Shown piece after piece: positions 1 to 12,666 of a stretch of 64,000 nt of DNA. The DNA lies in assembly GCA_013399695.1 (NCBI GenBank), contig VXAU01003997.1:558001-622000 (forward strand), written 5' to 3'. The translations under genes and the position numbers were made by a program. Source of the DNA: Formicarius rufipectus (Eukaryota; Chordata; Aves; Passeriformes; Formicariidae). The notes below the pieces were generated by a model. That model was not told where the DNA came from. It saw only the letters and a list, made by a program, of their open reading frames with translations, and did not search any database. How positions within the stretch are numbered: the stretch's first letter is position 1; every line of letters begins with the position of its first letter.

Positions 1-1019
1 CTATTATTTTACGGGCTGCTTATCTTTTTCAGCAGAAATTGATCCTTGGAATAAACAGGAAGGGGAACTACGAGCCATGGTCTATGTGACTGATGCCGTG
101 TTGGGTTTGGGCTCAGAAGCTTGAACCTTTAAGCTTAGAGGTTCTGTGTGATCAGACTGACTTCTTCCAGAGTAAGTCTCACAGAATTACTCATAATCTT
201 GTGACCAGCTCTGCATGGAAATGAGCATGGAAATGTCCTACCCAGTGTAGAAGAGAGCTTAAGAAGGTACCGAAGCCTTAGGCAAACTGGACAATTTGAA
301 GATGTTTGTAGAACGGATTTGAAGAACAGATGTCACCAACACATGCATTTGTTTTGAAGGGAAAGAAGTTCTTTGTGTTTGTCTCTCACACCAAAGATGC
401 ATCCTATGTTTTCAAACTTCAACCAACTGCACTGCTTCCAGCCGTGGAGAAAGCTAGTCCTTTTCTGGTTTTGAGTGACATCTGTAGTCCTTATGTGCAC
501 TTCAACCTAATGGTTGTTCATTCAAGAGCCCTGTTAACTACCCAGCAGCCCTGTTAACCTGCCCCAGAGAAATCCCCCTGATGCTTTGTGCCAGCACCAC
601 TGAATTTTGAAGGCACAAAAATAAGATATATTGTAGTCGGACATATTAGGATTTTCTCAGGATTATTCAGCAGTTCTTCATAAAAAATCCAACAAAAAAG
701 CTCTCTGAAGGAACACCTCCTTGCTGTGCAAGTCATGCAGAAGGCAAGTACCTCTAGCACACGTTTGGTCCTATCGCTGCCCACACACCAAACCATTTTC
801 TCTGTTAGTCATCTTTCCCTACCCTCCTTCTCAATGCAAACATTGCTCTCTTAGCACTCACGAAACTCACCTCAGCTGTGTGCCTTTCATGGCTGATTTC
901 AACACCGAGAGTTGTGCCACAAACACAGTGGACACGTGATCCTCCAGCCGGCCTCTGATAGCCATCTTACACACCAGCACGGCTTCCTGGGTGGCTGTTT
1001 TGGAACTTCCACGCAGGCA
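1..1019. other. Unannotated unique sequence
   Basis: I recognise no repeat, exon or RNA gene here. Short open frames (75, 80 and 72 codons) overlap on both strands, have no domain resemblance, and are what random 40% GC vertebrate DNA gives. Composition becomes pyrimidine-rich towards the right edge. Confidence 0.5.
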
Positions 1020-3340
1020 TTCACCTCTTGCAGCAACCCTCCAGAACTCTTACACGCTCCTAAAGGATTTCAGCTCCTTCCTGGGTTGTTCTCACCTCAT
1101 GCTTCCCTGTGAGAACTCTGCCAGCCACACAAGCTCAGTGCTCCCTGAACGTGTACCCGGCGCTGGCACAGAACCAGCACCCTGCATACCCATGCACTTC
1201 CCATCAATGACTGTATAGATTGACCTGTGCCTCTTGCTTGCTCTCCTCTTGCACTTAACCCTCCTACCTGCCCTCCTTGTTCTCTGCATGCACATAGGGC
1301 CCCTTGCACCCTTAGCCTGCCTTAAACTGAGAGGCAGATAACTACAGATGGCTTGAGTCGTCATAAACTTTTTCTCACTCCTCATCACTCTTCCCTCCCC
1401 CATAAGTGCTTTTCCTTCTCCTAGGCCCCAGACCCAGGTCTGCAATCCTCACCTGTGCTTCCCTCGTTCATTCAGAGCATGCTGTGTTCACAAATCTCTC
1501 TTATCAGTCATAACTTTTCACTCCTTTCACCTTCCCTTCCCCAGCCCTTGCAAGCAGGCACAGGCTGACAGGTTCCTTGCTCGGTTACACACCATTGTGT
1601 GTCAACCTGCGTTGAGCTTCTCACCCCTTGTAACATGAACTGTCACTCCCATTCCCTTGCACATCATGCCTGACAGCTTCCAACTCCACTCACCTCCCGA
1701 CACACTTCACACTTTACTTTTGACCTTAGTACAGCCATGTGGCTTACAGGGCCCTTCAGGTAGTTTTCCCTCCCATTCCTTCTCCTCCCACCCCTTTATA
1801 TCTTTAGTCATTTCTCCACCAGCTCATTTGTTCCATTCCCTCTTGTTGCTTCACTCAGCCAGTACCTACCACAGAGATGTAAACACATTTGCTATGTCTG
1901 TTGTAACAGAAAATTGCTCCTTTTTTTTTTTGTGTGTGTGTGTGTCTATGTGTTCTCCTCCTCCCACAGTCTTCACTTTATTCCTTACTTGCCATTCATT
2001 GCCTCAAATGCTTCCCCTGTAACGTATTGTTGGTTCTTTCCCTGTGTTCCTCCACCCACCCAGTAAGGAGGCATCTTCTGTTCTGCTGACCAAACCACTA
2101 CTGCCCCTTTGCCTACCACGCAATACAACCCCAAATTTCCTCTCATCCCCTGCTCTCTTGCCCCATATCTCCTCTAAACTGCATCTTGTTGAGGCATCTT
2201 TATGGAAAACCCAGCTCTTGATTTCATCCTCATTCATACCTCCTGCACTCTTGGTTTTTTCCCCATTCTCATGCTTCTCGACACCTGCCACATCTTTACT
2301 ACCTTGTCACAGTTCATCCTGCCCCTGTGATTTTCACTCTTTTGAATTTCCTCCCAGCACCTTCCCATGGCTTTTCTCCCAGCTCTGTCTCTCCTCTGTA
2401 ATCAGGCAGCACACTCCAGATTCCAACCTCTTCTGAAATCCATCTAATCAGCTACCCCCTCGTACTCCTATGGGACCCTATACCCTTTTCGCCTCACCAC
2501 ACCCTGTCTCCATCTAGCTCTTTTTTCCCTCTGCATTCCTATTCTCAGCCCATGTTTCCATCACCATGCCAGACTCCCCTTTCATAACACCTTCTCTGTA
2601 AACACATCCTCGTATCTATTTCTTGACAGAATCAAAGGTGTCTCCTTTTGACACCCCCCACGAGCATCATGTAGCTGATTAATTTCCATACCTTTCTCCA
2701 AATAGCCAATAGTTCACATTTTAATTCCTCCTCCAAACATCCTTTCTGCCCTGTGCTTTCACCTTTCTCCCTCTACTCCCACTCCATACCCAGCCTCCCC
2801 TTTGCAGAGCTAGCACCCTTGTTTGTCCCTTTCATATCCTCACCCAGCCTCCAGTCTGTACCTTTTTCCATCTCTCTCTCATGTGTTACTTCCCCTTCCA
2901 AGCTCCTAAAAATTTTTTCCACCCACAAAGATCCTCTTTTTCCAGTTGATGTGCAGTAGTTTCCCTTTTAAGCTGATCACCTTTGCAAGGCTCACCTGCC
3001 CTTATCACCCCAATACAGAACAATAACACACAGCATTGTATTCCTGGTATGTAACACTTTCCCTCCAGGCTCTTTTTATATATCCTTATATGTACCATTT
3101 CATTATTCTTTCCCTGAGAAAAGAAAGGGAAAAACCAAAGAACCCACAACAGAACAAACCAAACAAAACCTCCTAAACCCACGTGTTTTGCAAGCCGTAA
3201 CATACTCCACAAAGCACTCCCATCCTGGCTCTGCTGGTCCATCCTCTTCTCCCCATATTTTGGGTCCACCACCTGCAATCATGCCTAGTTTTCCTCCCCC
3301 CACCACTCTCACACACAGAGCTCCTGGTCCTGACACGTGT
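1020..3340. other. Pyrimidine-rich, C-over-G skewed tract
   Basis: The plus strand is dominated by C and T for about 2.3 kb. Hand counts on 60-base lines give 27 C to 5 G (2101-2160), 26 C to 7 G (2461-2520) and 29 C to 5 G (2761-2820). There is no fixed repeat unit, so it is not a simple microsatellite, although short CTCC and TTCC words recur. Translated frames are Ser/Pro/Leu/Phe-rich, as expected from C/T codons, and are not credible proteins. Strand skew can come from long-term transcription or from a decayed pyrimidine repeat; the sequence alone does not decide. Confidence 0.6.
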
Positions 3341-3460
3341 ATCTAAGCCCAGACTTTTTACTACTAGCAGCTGGAACCATGCTGAACTCTCTTCCATTCT
3401 CTGCTGCTTTTGTCTGCCTTGCAACAATGCAAGACTTTTTAAATATATATCTCTTTTAAA

Positions 3461-3479
3461 ATTATTATTATTATTATTA
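3461..3479. repeat. (ATT)n microsatellite
   Basis: Short run of about six ATT/TTA units following an A/T-rich stretch. Confidence 0.85.
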
Positions 3480-4440
3480 GATTTTCCTCTTTTATCCCAT
3501 TTATAGGTGTTTCTTGCACCACTCCTCCACTTCCAGGCTTGCACAGATCAGGTATTTCTGTGCCTGAGAATGTCTCTCCTATTTGTCTGGATATTTTCCT
3601 GAAGGCACAATGTAAAGGCAAAACTTTACATACCATTTGCACTCCTCGTGCAACAAATCACACGAGCCTGAGAGCTCAGAGTGCTTTCTGAAAGGTTGTA
3701 GCTCATAACAATTGTCTGGACCATATAACACACATCCCTGTCTATTTAAAAAGGGGGGAGGAGGGAGAAGCAACACCCCTCACACACACAGAGTCATCTC
3801 TAAATAACTGGTTTTGCAATATAGGAACCAGAGAATGTGCACATAGCAGCCCTATTCAACCCAAAATATCCTTCTCTCCAGATCCTGCATATTTATAGTT
3901 CAAGAGATAGGACCAGCACAGAGCTTTCCCGTTTATTTTAATGAAGGATTAAGAACTGATCAGAGAACTATCTAAACCATTCAAGGACTTTTTCCCCTCT
4001 TGGCTAAGAGCAGTTTGGTGTCTCCATAAGGACTCGCCAGTAAGTGACGCTTTAAGCTGCATTTCAGCTGTTTAGATGAGAAACAGGCTGCTATTTTGCT
4101 CTCTCTGTGTGCATCCACGTTGATGAGTGGTGTGCTGCATTCCTAGAAGGACCTTGCCACGCGCTGGAACCTGCAGCGTAACAACAGCCTCCCTCCCATC
4201 CCATCCCAGAGTGAAGGTTCCTTTTCCACCTAGCCACAGATGTGCAGGGAATCTTTTGATCCCCAGTTCCTCCCAGGGAATTCAGTGTTTGGGTTTGAAG
4301 AGAATGAGGACTGATTCAAAGGTCATGAACAGCGTTCCCAGTGTCTGGCACACGCACGATAACAAAACAGCAAGCTCCGGTGAGCCCAGTTACCTGAGAC
4401 AGGCGAGGTCTAGAAACTGGGAATTTTGACTTTGCTTGTC
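3480..4440. other. Unannotated unique sequence
   Basis: No recognisable repeat or exon. CpG dinucleotides begin to appear from about 4150 onwards, leading into the CpG-dense patch just downstream. A 100-codon frame at 4127-4429 has no recognisable domain. Confidence 0.45.
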
Positions 4441-4539
4441 ATGGGCTCTAAGTTTGCCGCAGGGCGAGCGCGCTACGTGTGCCGAGGCCGGTTCTTGCAG
4501 TCCGCGGTCAAGACTTTCAACCCCTTTTGTTATAGCTGA
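4441..4539 (+). other. CpG-dense patch with a 32-codon open frame
   Basis: About nine CpG dinucleotides fall in 60 bases, in a window otherwise strongly CpG-depleted. The patch starts at an ATG followed by G and reads 32 sense codons, beginning MGSKFAAGRARYVC and ending in TGA at 4537-4539. I recognise no homologue. The CpG density suggests an unmethylated element such as a small promoter or enhancer. The open frame may be coincidental, since CpG-rich DNA has few stop codons. I do not call it a gene: it is short, and no exon junction or polyadenylation context is visible. Confidence 0.3.
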
Positions 4540-7308
4540 ACTTACTGCTTTCCCTCCGAAAATAAAACCAGGAGCCCCCTCTGCTTTTGCCTCTCAAATC
4601 AGATTCCTTTAGCACCTCGGATTTCTCCTCAGCAGTTTTCTTGCCAGGGGACCCGAACAACAGTGTGAGGAGCAGCAGGAGAGGGGAACCTCAGGACTAA
4701 AGCAAACTATAGGGCAAGTAGGGGTGGGGTAAGGAGGAGGCACAATGGGTAAGGCAACATTTGGCACAGACCTACTGCTTGCAAGACCCCCCACTTCTCC
4801 TCATTATACTTCTTTACAGGACCCCTCTCCCCCCCTCCCCTCCCCGCCTTCTTAGGACCTTATTAGAAAACGTCAAATTTCCCTTACCGTGGTAGGAGTA
4901 ACCATGGCATCCGTGTGAATGTTTCCAGAAAAGTCGACATGAAGAGAAAGGTGGATGTAAATATGTTCATTCAAAGTCCCAAAGTTGGTCTGCTTGGGTT
5001 ATGCAGAGTTGCTCTATGGGAGAGGAGCCTTAAACTCTGAGTCCCGTGAACATAATCTGCTCGATTATAACAAACCAGCTCAGCCAGATGGCTCTGTGCT
5101 CCACTGATTAACCCCTTTATTGCCACACTCTGCTTTCCCTACCTACCATTTAGAAGAACCTTGCCTGGCTGAGGAAATTCACAGAATGAAGCATTTTTTT
5201 TGAAAACGACAAAACCATCGGAAAGGTCATTTTTTTTCCCCTGCGTGCTCAGAAAAACCCCATCATGTGCCTGTTTTCTCTTTTTTTTCTTTTAATCCAA
5301 TCAACAATTTTATTCCTCTTCCTGGCCAGATCTTTTCGTGCCCTTAAGATCAGTATTAGCACCAGGGAGCATTTTAGGCAATTCTTTTGTTAAATCAGAA
5401 CCACCTCTTCCAGACTGCGACTCTTGGAAGGCGAGCCTTTTATTGCAGGAATGTCTCTGGGTTTGCACTCTCGTGGTCCATGCGCTCCCCCCACGCCCGC
5501 CCCCCTCTCCCCCACACTCTTTCTGTCTCCCACATGCTCACATTTGGGTCAAACTGCAAGCATGTGTTGCTATTCTTGCCCATATTCAGAAGTCATTATG
5601 GGACATGTAAAACAGGTGAAATAGAGGCACAGCGTTAGAGTGCCATAAGCTGCTGCTCTCTTGTTCTGGCTTCTCTTTTTAGTTTCCTTTCTCTTTCTAT
5701 TATTTGTGAACCTTTGATGAGTTTATTTCTCTGGTCAGCATTTCTGTCTGTGAAGTCACGTGCCATGACACAAAAGTAAGTGTTGGGAGAAATACCCACT
5801 CTTAAGGACAGATCTCAGGATGGGTTTGTGTCCAGATATTCCTTCTGTTTTGACTTGCAGATTAGTCCATTAAGTAAAGGATGGTAAGTGCCAAAACCAT
5901 GGAAAGTTCATCAGCAACCAGCAGCGACTGGTTTTCAAACTTTTTATTTAGAGTGATCGCTCACAGAGATGGCTGATAAATATAGCTGCATGCCTCAAAG
6001 TCTCCCTCTAAATTTACATGCTTAAGTCATCTTTCTTTTCTGTTTGATTCCAGCATAATTGAGCAAGTCATAACTGTAAGAACATGGTCATACAAGATGC
6101 AATACAACACTTCAAACCTTAAGAGTCACCAGATTATTTCCTTAAAGATTGCTTCCTTTACTAGCTCATGAAGTTTTTTGTTTTTGCTATTTAACCAAGG
6201 AATTTTTCCTCTTTCCCCTCCCTGGGTAAAGATGATTAGCCCTCTTACACTGTCACAGCTTAGTACCAGCCTCTTTAAGGCATTTCAATCTACCTAAAGA
6301 GTCATCACAGTTTTATTGAAATATTTTCCATCATGGAATGAAATATGTTTATTGCTGCCCTTTACCTGAATTTTTTAAACCATAAAACTATCCTCTTCAG
6401 GGGACTCTACAATTTGTATCTGCCTCATAAACTCTGCCTGAGTAGCTTGTTCCCTCTATCTGCTGAGAAGGAGTCACCTTCCACCATTGTCTCCTAAGAA
6501 TTCCCTACCAAATCTTGCTGCTCTGCCAATCAAAAAACCCCTCAAACATTGAATAACTGTAGAATCAGCGAGTTTTGCCTCCCCCCTGTGCCTGAATGTT
6601 GTTTCCATCCTATTTAGAGCTTTTTTCAGCTCAGAGGAGGGAACTGGACCGAACTCCTGTGCGTCCCCCACCCAGCCTCAGTACTGTTGTCAGATCTGAG
6701 AAATGCCTAAAATGTGACTCAGCTTTTAATCTCCTGAAGTAGACAAACAGTGATAGGAATAGAAAAGTTTCCTGTGGCTGGTGAATGCTCCCCTGGAGGA
6801 AGGCAAAGGGTTAAGCCTCTGAAGGCAGCCCTTAGCCCGGGAATTTTGCATTTGTAGCAAACCCAGNAATGTCCCAGCAGAGAGGCTGCCCACCTTGGGT
6901 GGGAGGCAAACCTAGGAGAGCACGAGTGGAGGGGTTTTGCCCTCTGTCTGGGTCTGTGGGCAATCAGGGGCCTTGTAATTTGAGATGTGACACCTTAATC
7001 TTGCCAAATATGTGTGCGCTGCAAAAAGCATTGAAGGCAGTGAGTTTTCGCAGCTACAGAAAATGGAGACATGCTTGGTCCTTGAAGTTTTCCAGCCTTT
7101 TCCCTACAGATATTTCTTCCTCAGTATTTCCACATCTTCCTCTGTGATTCTGAGGGTGGGATGGTTTTTTCCTAATGCTAACCCTTAGCAGAAGTGGATT
7201 TCTTTTGCACTTTAAACATATTTCTGAATTTGGCGTATGAGAAGCAATCAAGCTCCCAAGTCATCATCTTATTTAATCTCTTGCCCTTGGGTCTGAGGTT
7301 TTGACATG
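4540..7308. other. Unannotated unique sequence with one ambiguous base
   Basis: No recognisable repeat, exon or RNA gene in nearly 2.8 kb. Short T-runs and a C-rich stretch near 4825-4850 are the only local features. The base at 6867 is an N, the only ambiguous base I noticed. Open frames of 60-90 codons overlap on both strands and have no domain similarity. Confidence 0.5.
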
Positions 7309-7384
7309 GAAAAAAAGAAAATAAAAAGGAAAAGAAAAGAAAAGAAAAGAAAAGAAAAGAAAAGAAAAGAAAAGAAAAGAAAAG

Positions 7385-7415
<31 letters not shown>

Positions 7416-7545
7416 GAAAAGAAAAGAAAAGAAAAGAAAAGAAAAGAAAAGAAAAGAAAAGAAAAGAAAAGAAAAGAAAAGAAAAGAAAAGAAAAGAAAA
7501 GAAAAGAAAAGAAAAGAAAAGAAAAGAAAAGAGAAAAGAAAAGAA
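7309..7545 (+). repeat. (AAAAG)n pentanucleotide array
   Basis: About 237 bp of AAAAG units, nearly perfect from about 7329, with a one-base phase shift near 7407 and slightly degenerate ends. The plus strand is all purine except for one T near the left edge. Long open frames on both strands (Lys/Arg/Glu on plus, Phe/Ser/Leu on minus) are artefacts of the repeat. Confidence 0.97.
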
Positions 7546-8463
7546 TTGTTACTGTGAACAAGTCTCTGTTTTGTCTTGAAGAATCTGAAGTATTGCTCCA
7601 AGCATGCTGTAGAAAATGATCTTTGAATTCTGGTGGGTTTAATTGGGATAATTACTAGACATTGATCTGATTAATTAGGCACTTGACCAGACTCCAAAAG
7701 ATGTGGTATTTTATATACTTTGAAGAAATGTGTTTTTCTCTACCTATTAACAGATAGTCCTGTGATTGTGTTTGATGATAGAACATTGAATATTTATGGC
7801 GAAGACAGGAATGTGAGTATGCAAATGGATGAAGATATTATTGGGTTTAACGCATGCCTGGGGTCATTCTAAAAGCAGGGAGCGAGTGTCGGAATGTTTA
7901 GCTTTTGCAACAGCACCACTTTGTGGTTGAAATTCCAAATAGATGCCGAGAGGGGGAATGGCTGTAGGGACACCCTATGAGCCTCAGCAGGTCTGGGCAG
8001 ATCCCATGGTGGGTTTAATATCCATCGACAAAGTAATTTACCTGAGATGGAAATATGTTGCAGCCTGATAGTCCTCTGTTCATAAGAGGGTAGTTTTGAA
8101 GCAAAGACAAAGAAGAAGAAGTAGGAGATTAGCTCTGAACATTTTGTCTAAGCTCATCACTACAGGAGGCTGTTCATCTTCCAAACACCCACATTACCTT
8201 TGTTCAGGTTTCCAGATTTTAATAAAAGATCTGACTACAACTCTAGAAAAGATTTTTTTACTTGAAATGTGCTAAAAATGCTTCATTAAAAGTAAAAATG
8301 AATCCAAGCATGGTTTTATATTGGTAGAAATGGTGGTGAGAAAGAACAGGTTATTTTAGAAATAATTTATTTAAACATTATATAAATATTGCTTTAAGGC
8401 TACAAATGGTGCCCTTTCAGAGCTGAAAGAATTTCTGAAACCTCTTTGGCATTGGCCTTCCTT
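7546..8463. other. Unannotated unique sequence
   Basis: A/T-rich DNA between the AAAAG array and a CR1 copy. I see no repeat family, exon or RNA gene. Confidence 0.5.
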
Positions 8464-8813
8464 ACAGAATCCCAGAATCCCAGGATGAGTCAGGTTGGAA
8501 GGGACCACAGTGGAACATCTGGTCCCACCTCCCTGCTCCAGCAGGGCCATCCCAGAGCTCAGGGCACAGGGCTGTGTCCAGATGGATCTGGAGCATCCCC
8601 AGTGAGGAGACTCCACACCCTCTCTGGGCAATCTGTTCAGGGCTGGGGCACTGCACAGCAAAGAAGTTCTTCCTCCTGTGCAGGTGGAACTTGCTGGGCA
8701 TCAGTTCCTGCCCGTCCCTGCTGTACCATTGCTGGGCACCCTGAGCAGAGCCTGGTCCCTGCTCTGCCCCCTCCCTGCAGGCACTGACAGACAGGGGGCA
8801 GGTCCCCTCTCAG
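8464..8813 (-). mobile_element. CR1 LINE 3' end, 5'-truncated
   Basis: The left edge has the CR1 tail on the complementary strand (repeated 'gaatccca', then 'ggttggaagggacca'). Reading leftwards on the minus strand, the body encodes a degraded CR1 ORF2 C-terminus: one frame contains KFHLHRRKNFFAVQCPSPEQ. The same sequence occurs in the opposite orientation at 25112-25678, and homology stops abruptly at about 8813, as expected for 5' truncation. The two copies differ at only a few residues in translation, so this subfamily looks fairly young. Confidence 0.88.
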
Positions 8814-9377
8814 TTGGCTTTTGAACCATCATATGAGCTCATGTTGGAGTTTTCCTGACTCTCTTCCACCCAGGCTAGAAACGTGAGAAGTATTAAAGAG
8901 AACTTCCAAGCAGGATTCACAAACAAGGTCAAATTTGGGTCTGATACACATTTCTTAGAAAATTGTCTCCTTGCAGTTTTTCCTCTTTCTCAAAACAAAA
9001 TGATCTGCTAAATTCTTAAAAGAATTGCAAGAGCTCATATCAAGTGGCATGGTAGATGAAGGATGACACGGTGTCAAAGGGGTACCCAGAGCTGTGGGTG
9101 TGCCAACATATAGGATGGGGGAAATACATGGAAATAAGCAGGAATTCTGGTCACACCCTGAAAGCCATTACTCTTCAGAGTTCACCCTAAAAGCAGGACG
9201 TTTCACAGAAATAGCTTTTATGCAGCTCACTTGCGAACCTATTTCCTTGACAGAGAATTAGCAGAGTGAAACTGGACGGGATTTTAAAAATAGATTTAAT
9301 TAAAATAACAAGCAACAGACTATTTTACATCTACTGAGAAAAACTACTTGCTCATACTTTCTTATGAGAATTGTTTT
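8814..9377. other. Unannotated unique sequence
   Basis: No repeat or gene recognised. Confidence 0.5.
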
Positions 9378-9402
9378 ACACACACACACACACACACACA
9401 CA
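9378..9402. repeat. (CA)n microsatellite
   Basis: About twelve uninterrupted CA units. Confidence 0.95.
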
Positions 9403-9700
9403 ACATAGCATTATTCACCTAATATTTTGAAGTGCTTTACAACTATTTGTCATTTCAAAATTTCCCTGATAAATAGAATGGATGGATCTGTACTCCTGTA
9501 GGGAAATAAAGCCATATATTAAGTAATATCCAAGAGGGGACTTGAACTTGCCAATATATAGCTTTGTGTTGACAATACATTCATGGATGATTACAAATCT
9601 CTCTACTATACTAATGTGTTACATCATTTATCAGCTTAGCATATGTTTTGGACTTACTTGTACTTTTACTTAATTATTTGCCTTTTCCTAATGGTATCTC

Positions 9701-9796
9701 TTTTTTGTTTGTTTGTTTGTTTTGTTTTGTTTGTTTGATTGTTTTTGTTTGGTTTTTGTTTGTTTGTTTGTGGTTTTGTTTGTTTGTTTGTTTTTT
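9701..9796. repeat. (GTTT)n tetranucleotide array, imperfect
   Basis: About 96 bp of GTTT units interrupted by GTTTT, GATT and GGTTTT variants, ending in a T-run. The Gln/Thr/Asn/Lys-rich and Phe/Val/Cys/Leu-rich open frames across it are artefacts. Confidence 0.95.
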
Positions 9797-12661
9797 CCCC
9801 AGCAGAAAAAAATTCCTTTATTGAAGGAATAATCCAGAATTGCTGCAGCAGGACAAGGTTAGTTGAGGATAGGCAACATTTGGGAAAATCAAATATATTC
9901 ATTGTAACTATAGGCATTCTTTTGCAGTCCCTACTTATTTTTTGTGATTACCAAACTAGCTGAAGAGGACTTCCATGACTATCTGTAAAAAAAATGCTAT
10001 AGGAAAAGAATCAAATTAAAGTGCTACGATGAAGTTTGGTTATTCTGGAACTGGGGAAAGCTGCCTTCAGTTTTTAATGATGGAGGAAGAGGATATTTGG
10101 AGTCACAGCACCATTCTTTTGTGAGGTTGAAAAATTCCACACTGGGACATTTAAAGAGATGCAGAAAGCACTTTGGTAAGACACCAGCTGGGATGTAGGG
10201 TCCTCTTCTGATCATGCTCAAGTCAGAGAAGATCTTGAAAATGACAGAAGCAATGATTAAATGTGTAATACAGTTTAAAACATGCAACATGATGAAAAAT
10301 GAAAATTGGAATTGCTTATCAAACATGAGAGAACTTACAAGGTGTTATGAATGAAGACTTGGAGCTCAGAACACCTTCTGCATCTCCAAGGGAGCAGATC
10401 ACATCCTGCACCACTGGGACAAGAAGTTGCAGCAAGACATGGATAGGTGAGACATGAGGAAAAGCTGCAGAGTCCAATATCCAGAACAGTTTGCCTTATT
10501 GAAGGTCCACCCTAACAGAATAAAGAAAAATGTCAGGACCCTCAAGCCTGTAATTGATGCTGCTCTGGGGCAAGGGAAGGTCCAGGTAGTCTCTCTCAGT
10601 CCATCCTTCCCATCACTACATGACTTACATCATCTTTGGAAACAAATATTTTCAGGAACATCATGTACTTAGGTTTGGAAGAACAGTTCCCAGTGAAGTC
10701 ATTCAGGAAGTTTCTATTAGCCTGTCATAAGTCTTGGTTTGGGGCACTGGTGGATTTTCCCTGCAGGGAGGGAAACCACAGGACTGCTTTTCTCTCCTGG
10801 GCTGATGTTTCTGTATCTTTCAGGTGCAGTGGAACTGTGATGTCTGAAGCAACTTGAAAGAGCATGAAGGGAAAGAAGACATCAAGTTTACCTTTTTCAA
10901 AATAAGAATAAAGCCAAAAATATCTGCCATGAGGTGAAGCAGTTCCAAACTGAAGGGCCTCAGAGCATCTCTGGTTTCATCAGATGCGTCTGTAAGATCC
11001 GGGTAACCCAACACTGAAATAAAATCTCAGTTCCACACAAAGCACCTGATGATTCCTCAGCCACAGGGAAAGGTGTCCTGTGTTTACATCCCTACTGTTA
11101 GTATCAAATATAGGAGCCCTTCTCATTTATAATTACCAGAAGAAATAGAAAGTAGGTCAAGGCAAAGGAAGGAAGGTTGGATAGTAAAACACTTCATGAG
11201 GAGCAACAGTCCCCAGCCTTGCTCACTCCCTTGAAAGCAGCAACACAAGTTGGTGTAACGATGGAAATACAACTGGGCAATGACATTTTTCATTAACTAT
11301 TTTAGTTAAGGCTCTTCTTTTTGTTCTGAGATTATATTTGTCAGAACAGAAAAAAAGTCCTGATTCAAAGCACAGTTGACAAGGTGTATTTAGTAGCAGA
11401 AGTCAGCTTTGGTAGTCAGTGGGACGTTTTTCAGCACTGGCTTCTATCCTCTGTAGTCAGTATTTGTGTGTTCTGACCTTACAAGGCAATTTCATTTGAA
11501 TTAAAGCAATTTTTATTCAAACTTTTTTATCTGATGGATGCTGATGCCCATTTGGCTGAGCCTCTACATTTTAATTCTCTAAAAGCTTAGTGTGAAATCG
11601 CATCTGCTGGAGGAGGGGCAGGACAGTGAACGTGCTATGGATCAGCTTTCAGGCAGTCCAAAACTGAAAGTCCTGTTTGAGCTAAGGCAGATGTACAGGC
11701 AGGGGGTTTTAAACAACTCTAGGCCAAAGTATGCAGTCTGTCAATCCTGGCCTATTTTTCTTCTTGAGAGAAAAAAAAAAAAAAAGGTATTTCCCAAGCC
11801 TAGTACACATTTTCTAAGTTCTCTTTGAGGGTCTATAGAAAGAACATTTAATGCATCTTTGTACAATATTGATCTCACTGTGATTGTCTGTGAATTAGGG
11901 AACTGTTACGAGGTCCCTGGATTTATTTGGGACTGTTCCAAAAGGTGATCTCTCCAGCAACTTCCAGGAAGGTCTGGCAGCTGGACCATTCCAATCCCAT
12001 CCCTCGGTCACTCTGTGTGTACCCACCCTCTTGTAGGTTGTTTCTCTGCATCCAGAGGGAGAGACACCCAGGAATACAGAGGATCAAGGGATGCACAACA
12101 CAGTCAAAACCACTCCTAAAAGAAGGAGAATACATTTTATTAATTGCCATAAGTATCTCTTTAAAACAAATAGGTAAATGTTTTCCACCGAGAATCCATC
12201 CCTTCCCCTTTCACTTGGAATGAGAAGTGCCGTCTGAAAGGAATCGAGGGCCATAAGGAAAGAAGCAAAGGCATTGAGGGATTTAAAACCCTAATTTCTC
12301 CTCAGTCTGAAGACTTTATGGCTTTTGACCCCTTTCCTCATTGTGAGAGTAGTGAGTAAAAAAAGAGGTTGAATGGAAAAATCCATCATGTTCTTTTGAT
12401 TGAACAGTACTACTTAGTGTTGAAGCTGATTGTGCTTCAGGCTGCCCATGCCTGAACATCAGTTTAAGTCAAGCTCTTAGTTTATAAGTAACTCTTCTCT
12501 CTTCCCTCTGAGGAAGCTCGTACCAAGTACTGCTCTGCTACTATGTGGTCATGGTAAGTCTCTCTTCCTAAACATCATCCATGTGTAACCCACACCTCTG
12601 ACTGTATGAAAGGTCCCTGCTCACCTGTCTTGCTGCATGTCCTGTGTCCCTTTCCAGTTGT
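9797..12661. other. Unannotated unique sequence
   Basis: About 2.9 kb without a recognised repeat family. It contains a 15-base A-run at 11771-11785. The longest frame is 100 codons on the minus strand (10024-10326), with no similarity I recognise. An adjoining plus-strand frame at 10454-10672 also shows no domain. Confidence 0.45.
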
Positions 12662-12666
12662 GTAGC
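12662..12666. repeat. Target site duplication, left (gtagc)
   Basis: The 5-bp word gtagc immediately precedes the LTR and is repeated exactly at 13382-13386. Five base pairs is the size typical of ERVL-type integration. Confidence 0.8.

Noticed and set aside
1657..2436. 121- and 130-codon Ser/Pro/Leu/Phe-rich frames
   Set aside because: Composition simply mirrors the pyrimidine-rich strand; overlapping frames on the same tract look alike.
7178..7601. Long open frames of Phe/Ser/Leu or Lys/Arg/Glu repeats on both strands
   Set aside because: They are translations of the (AAAAG)n array and disappear outside it.
8371..8787. Overlapping frames of 79-113 codons
   Set aside because: Both strands of a CR1 3' end; no host gene.
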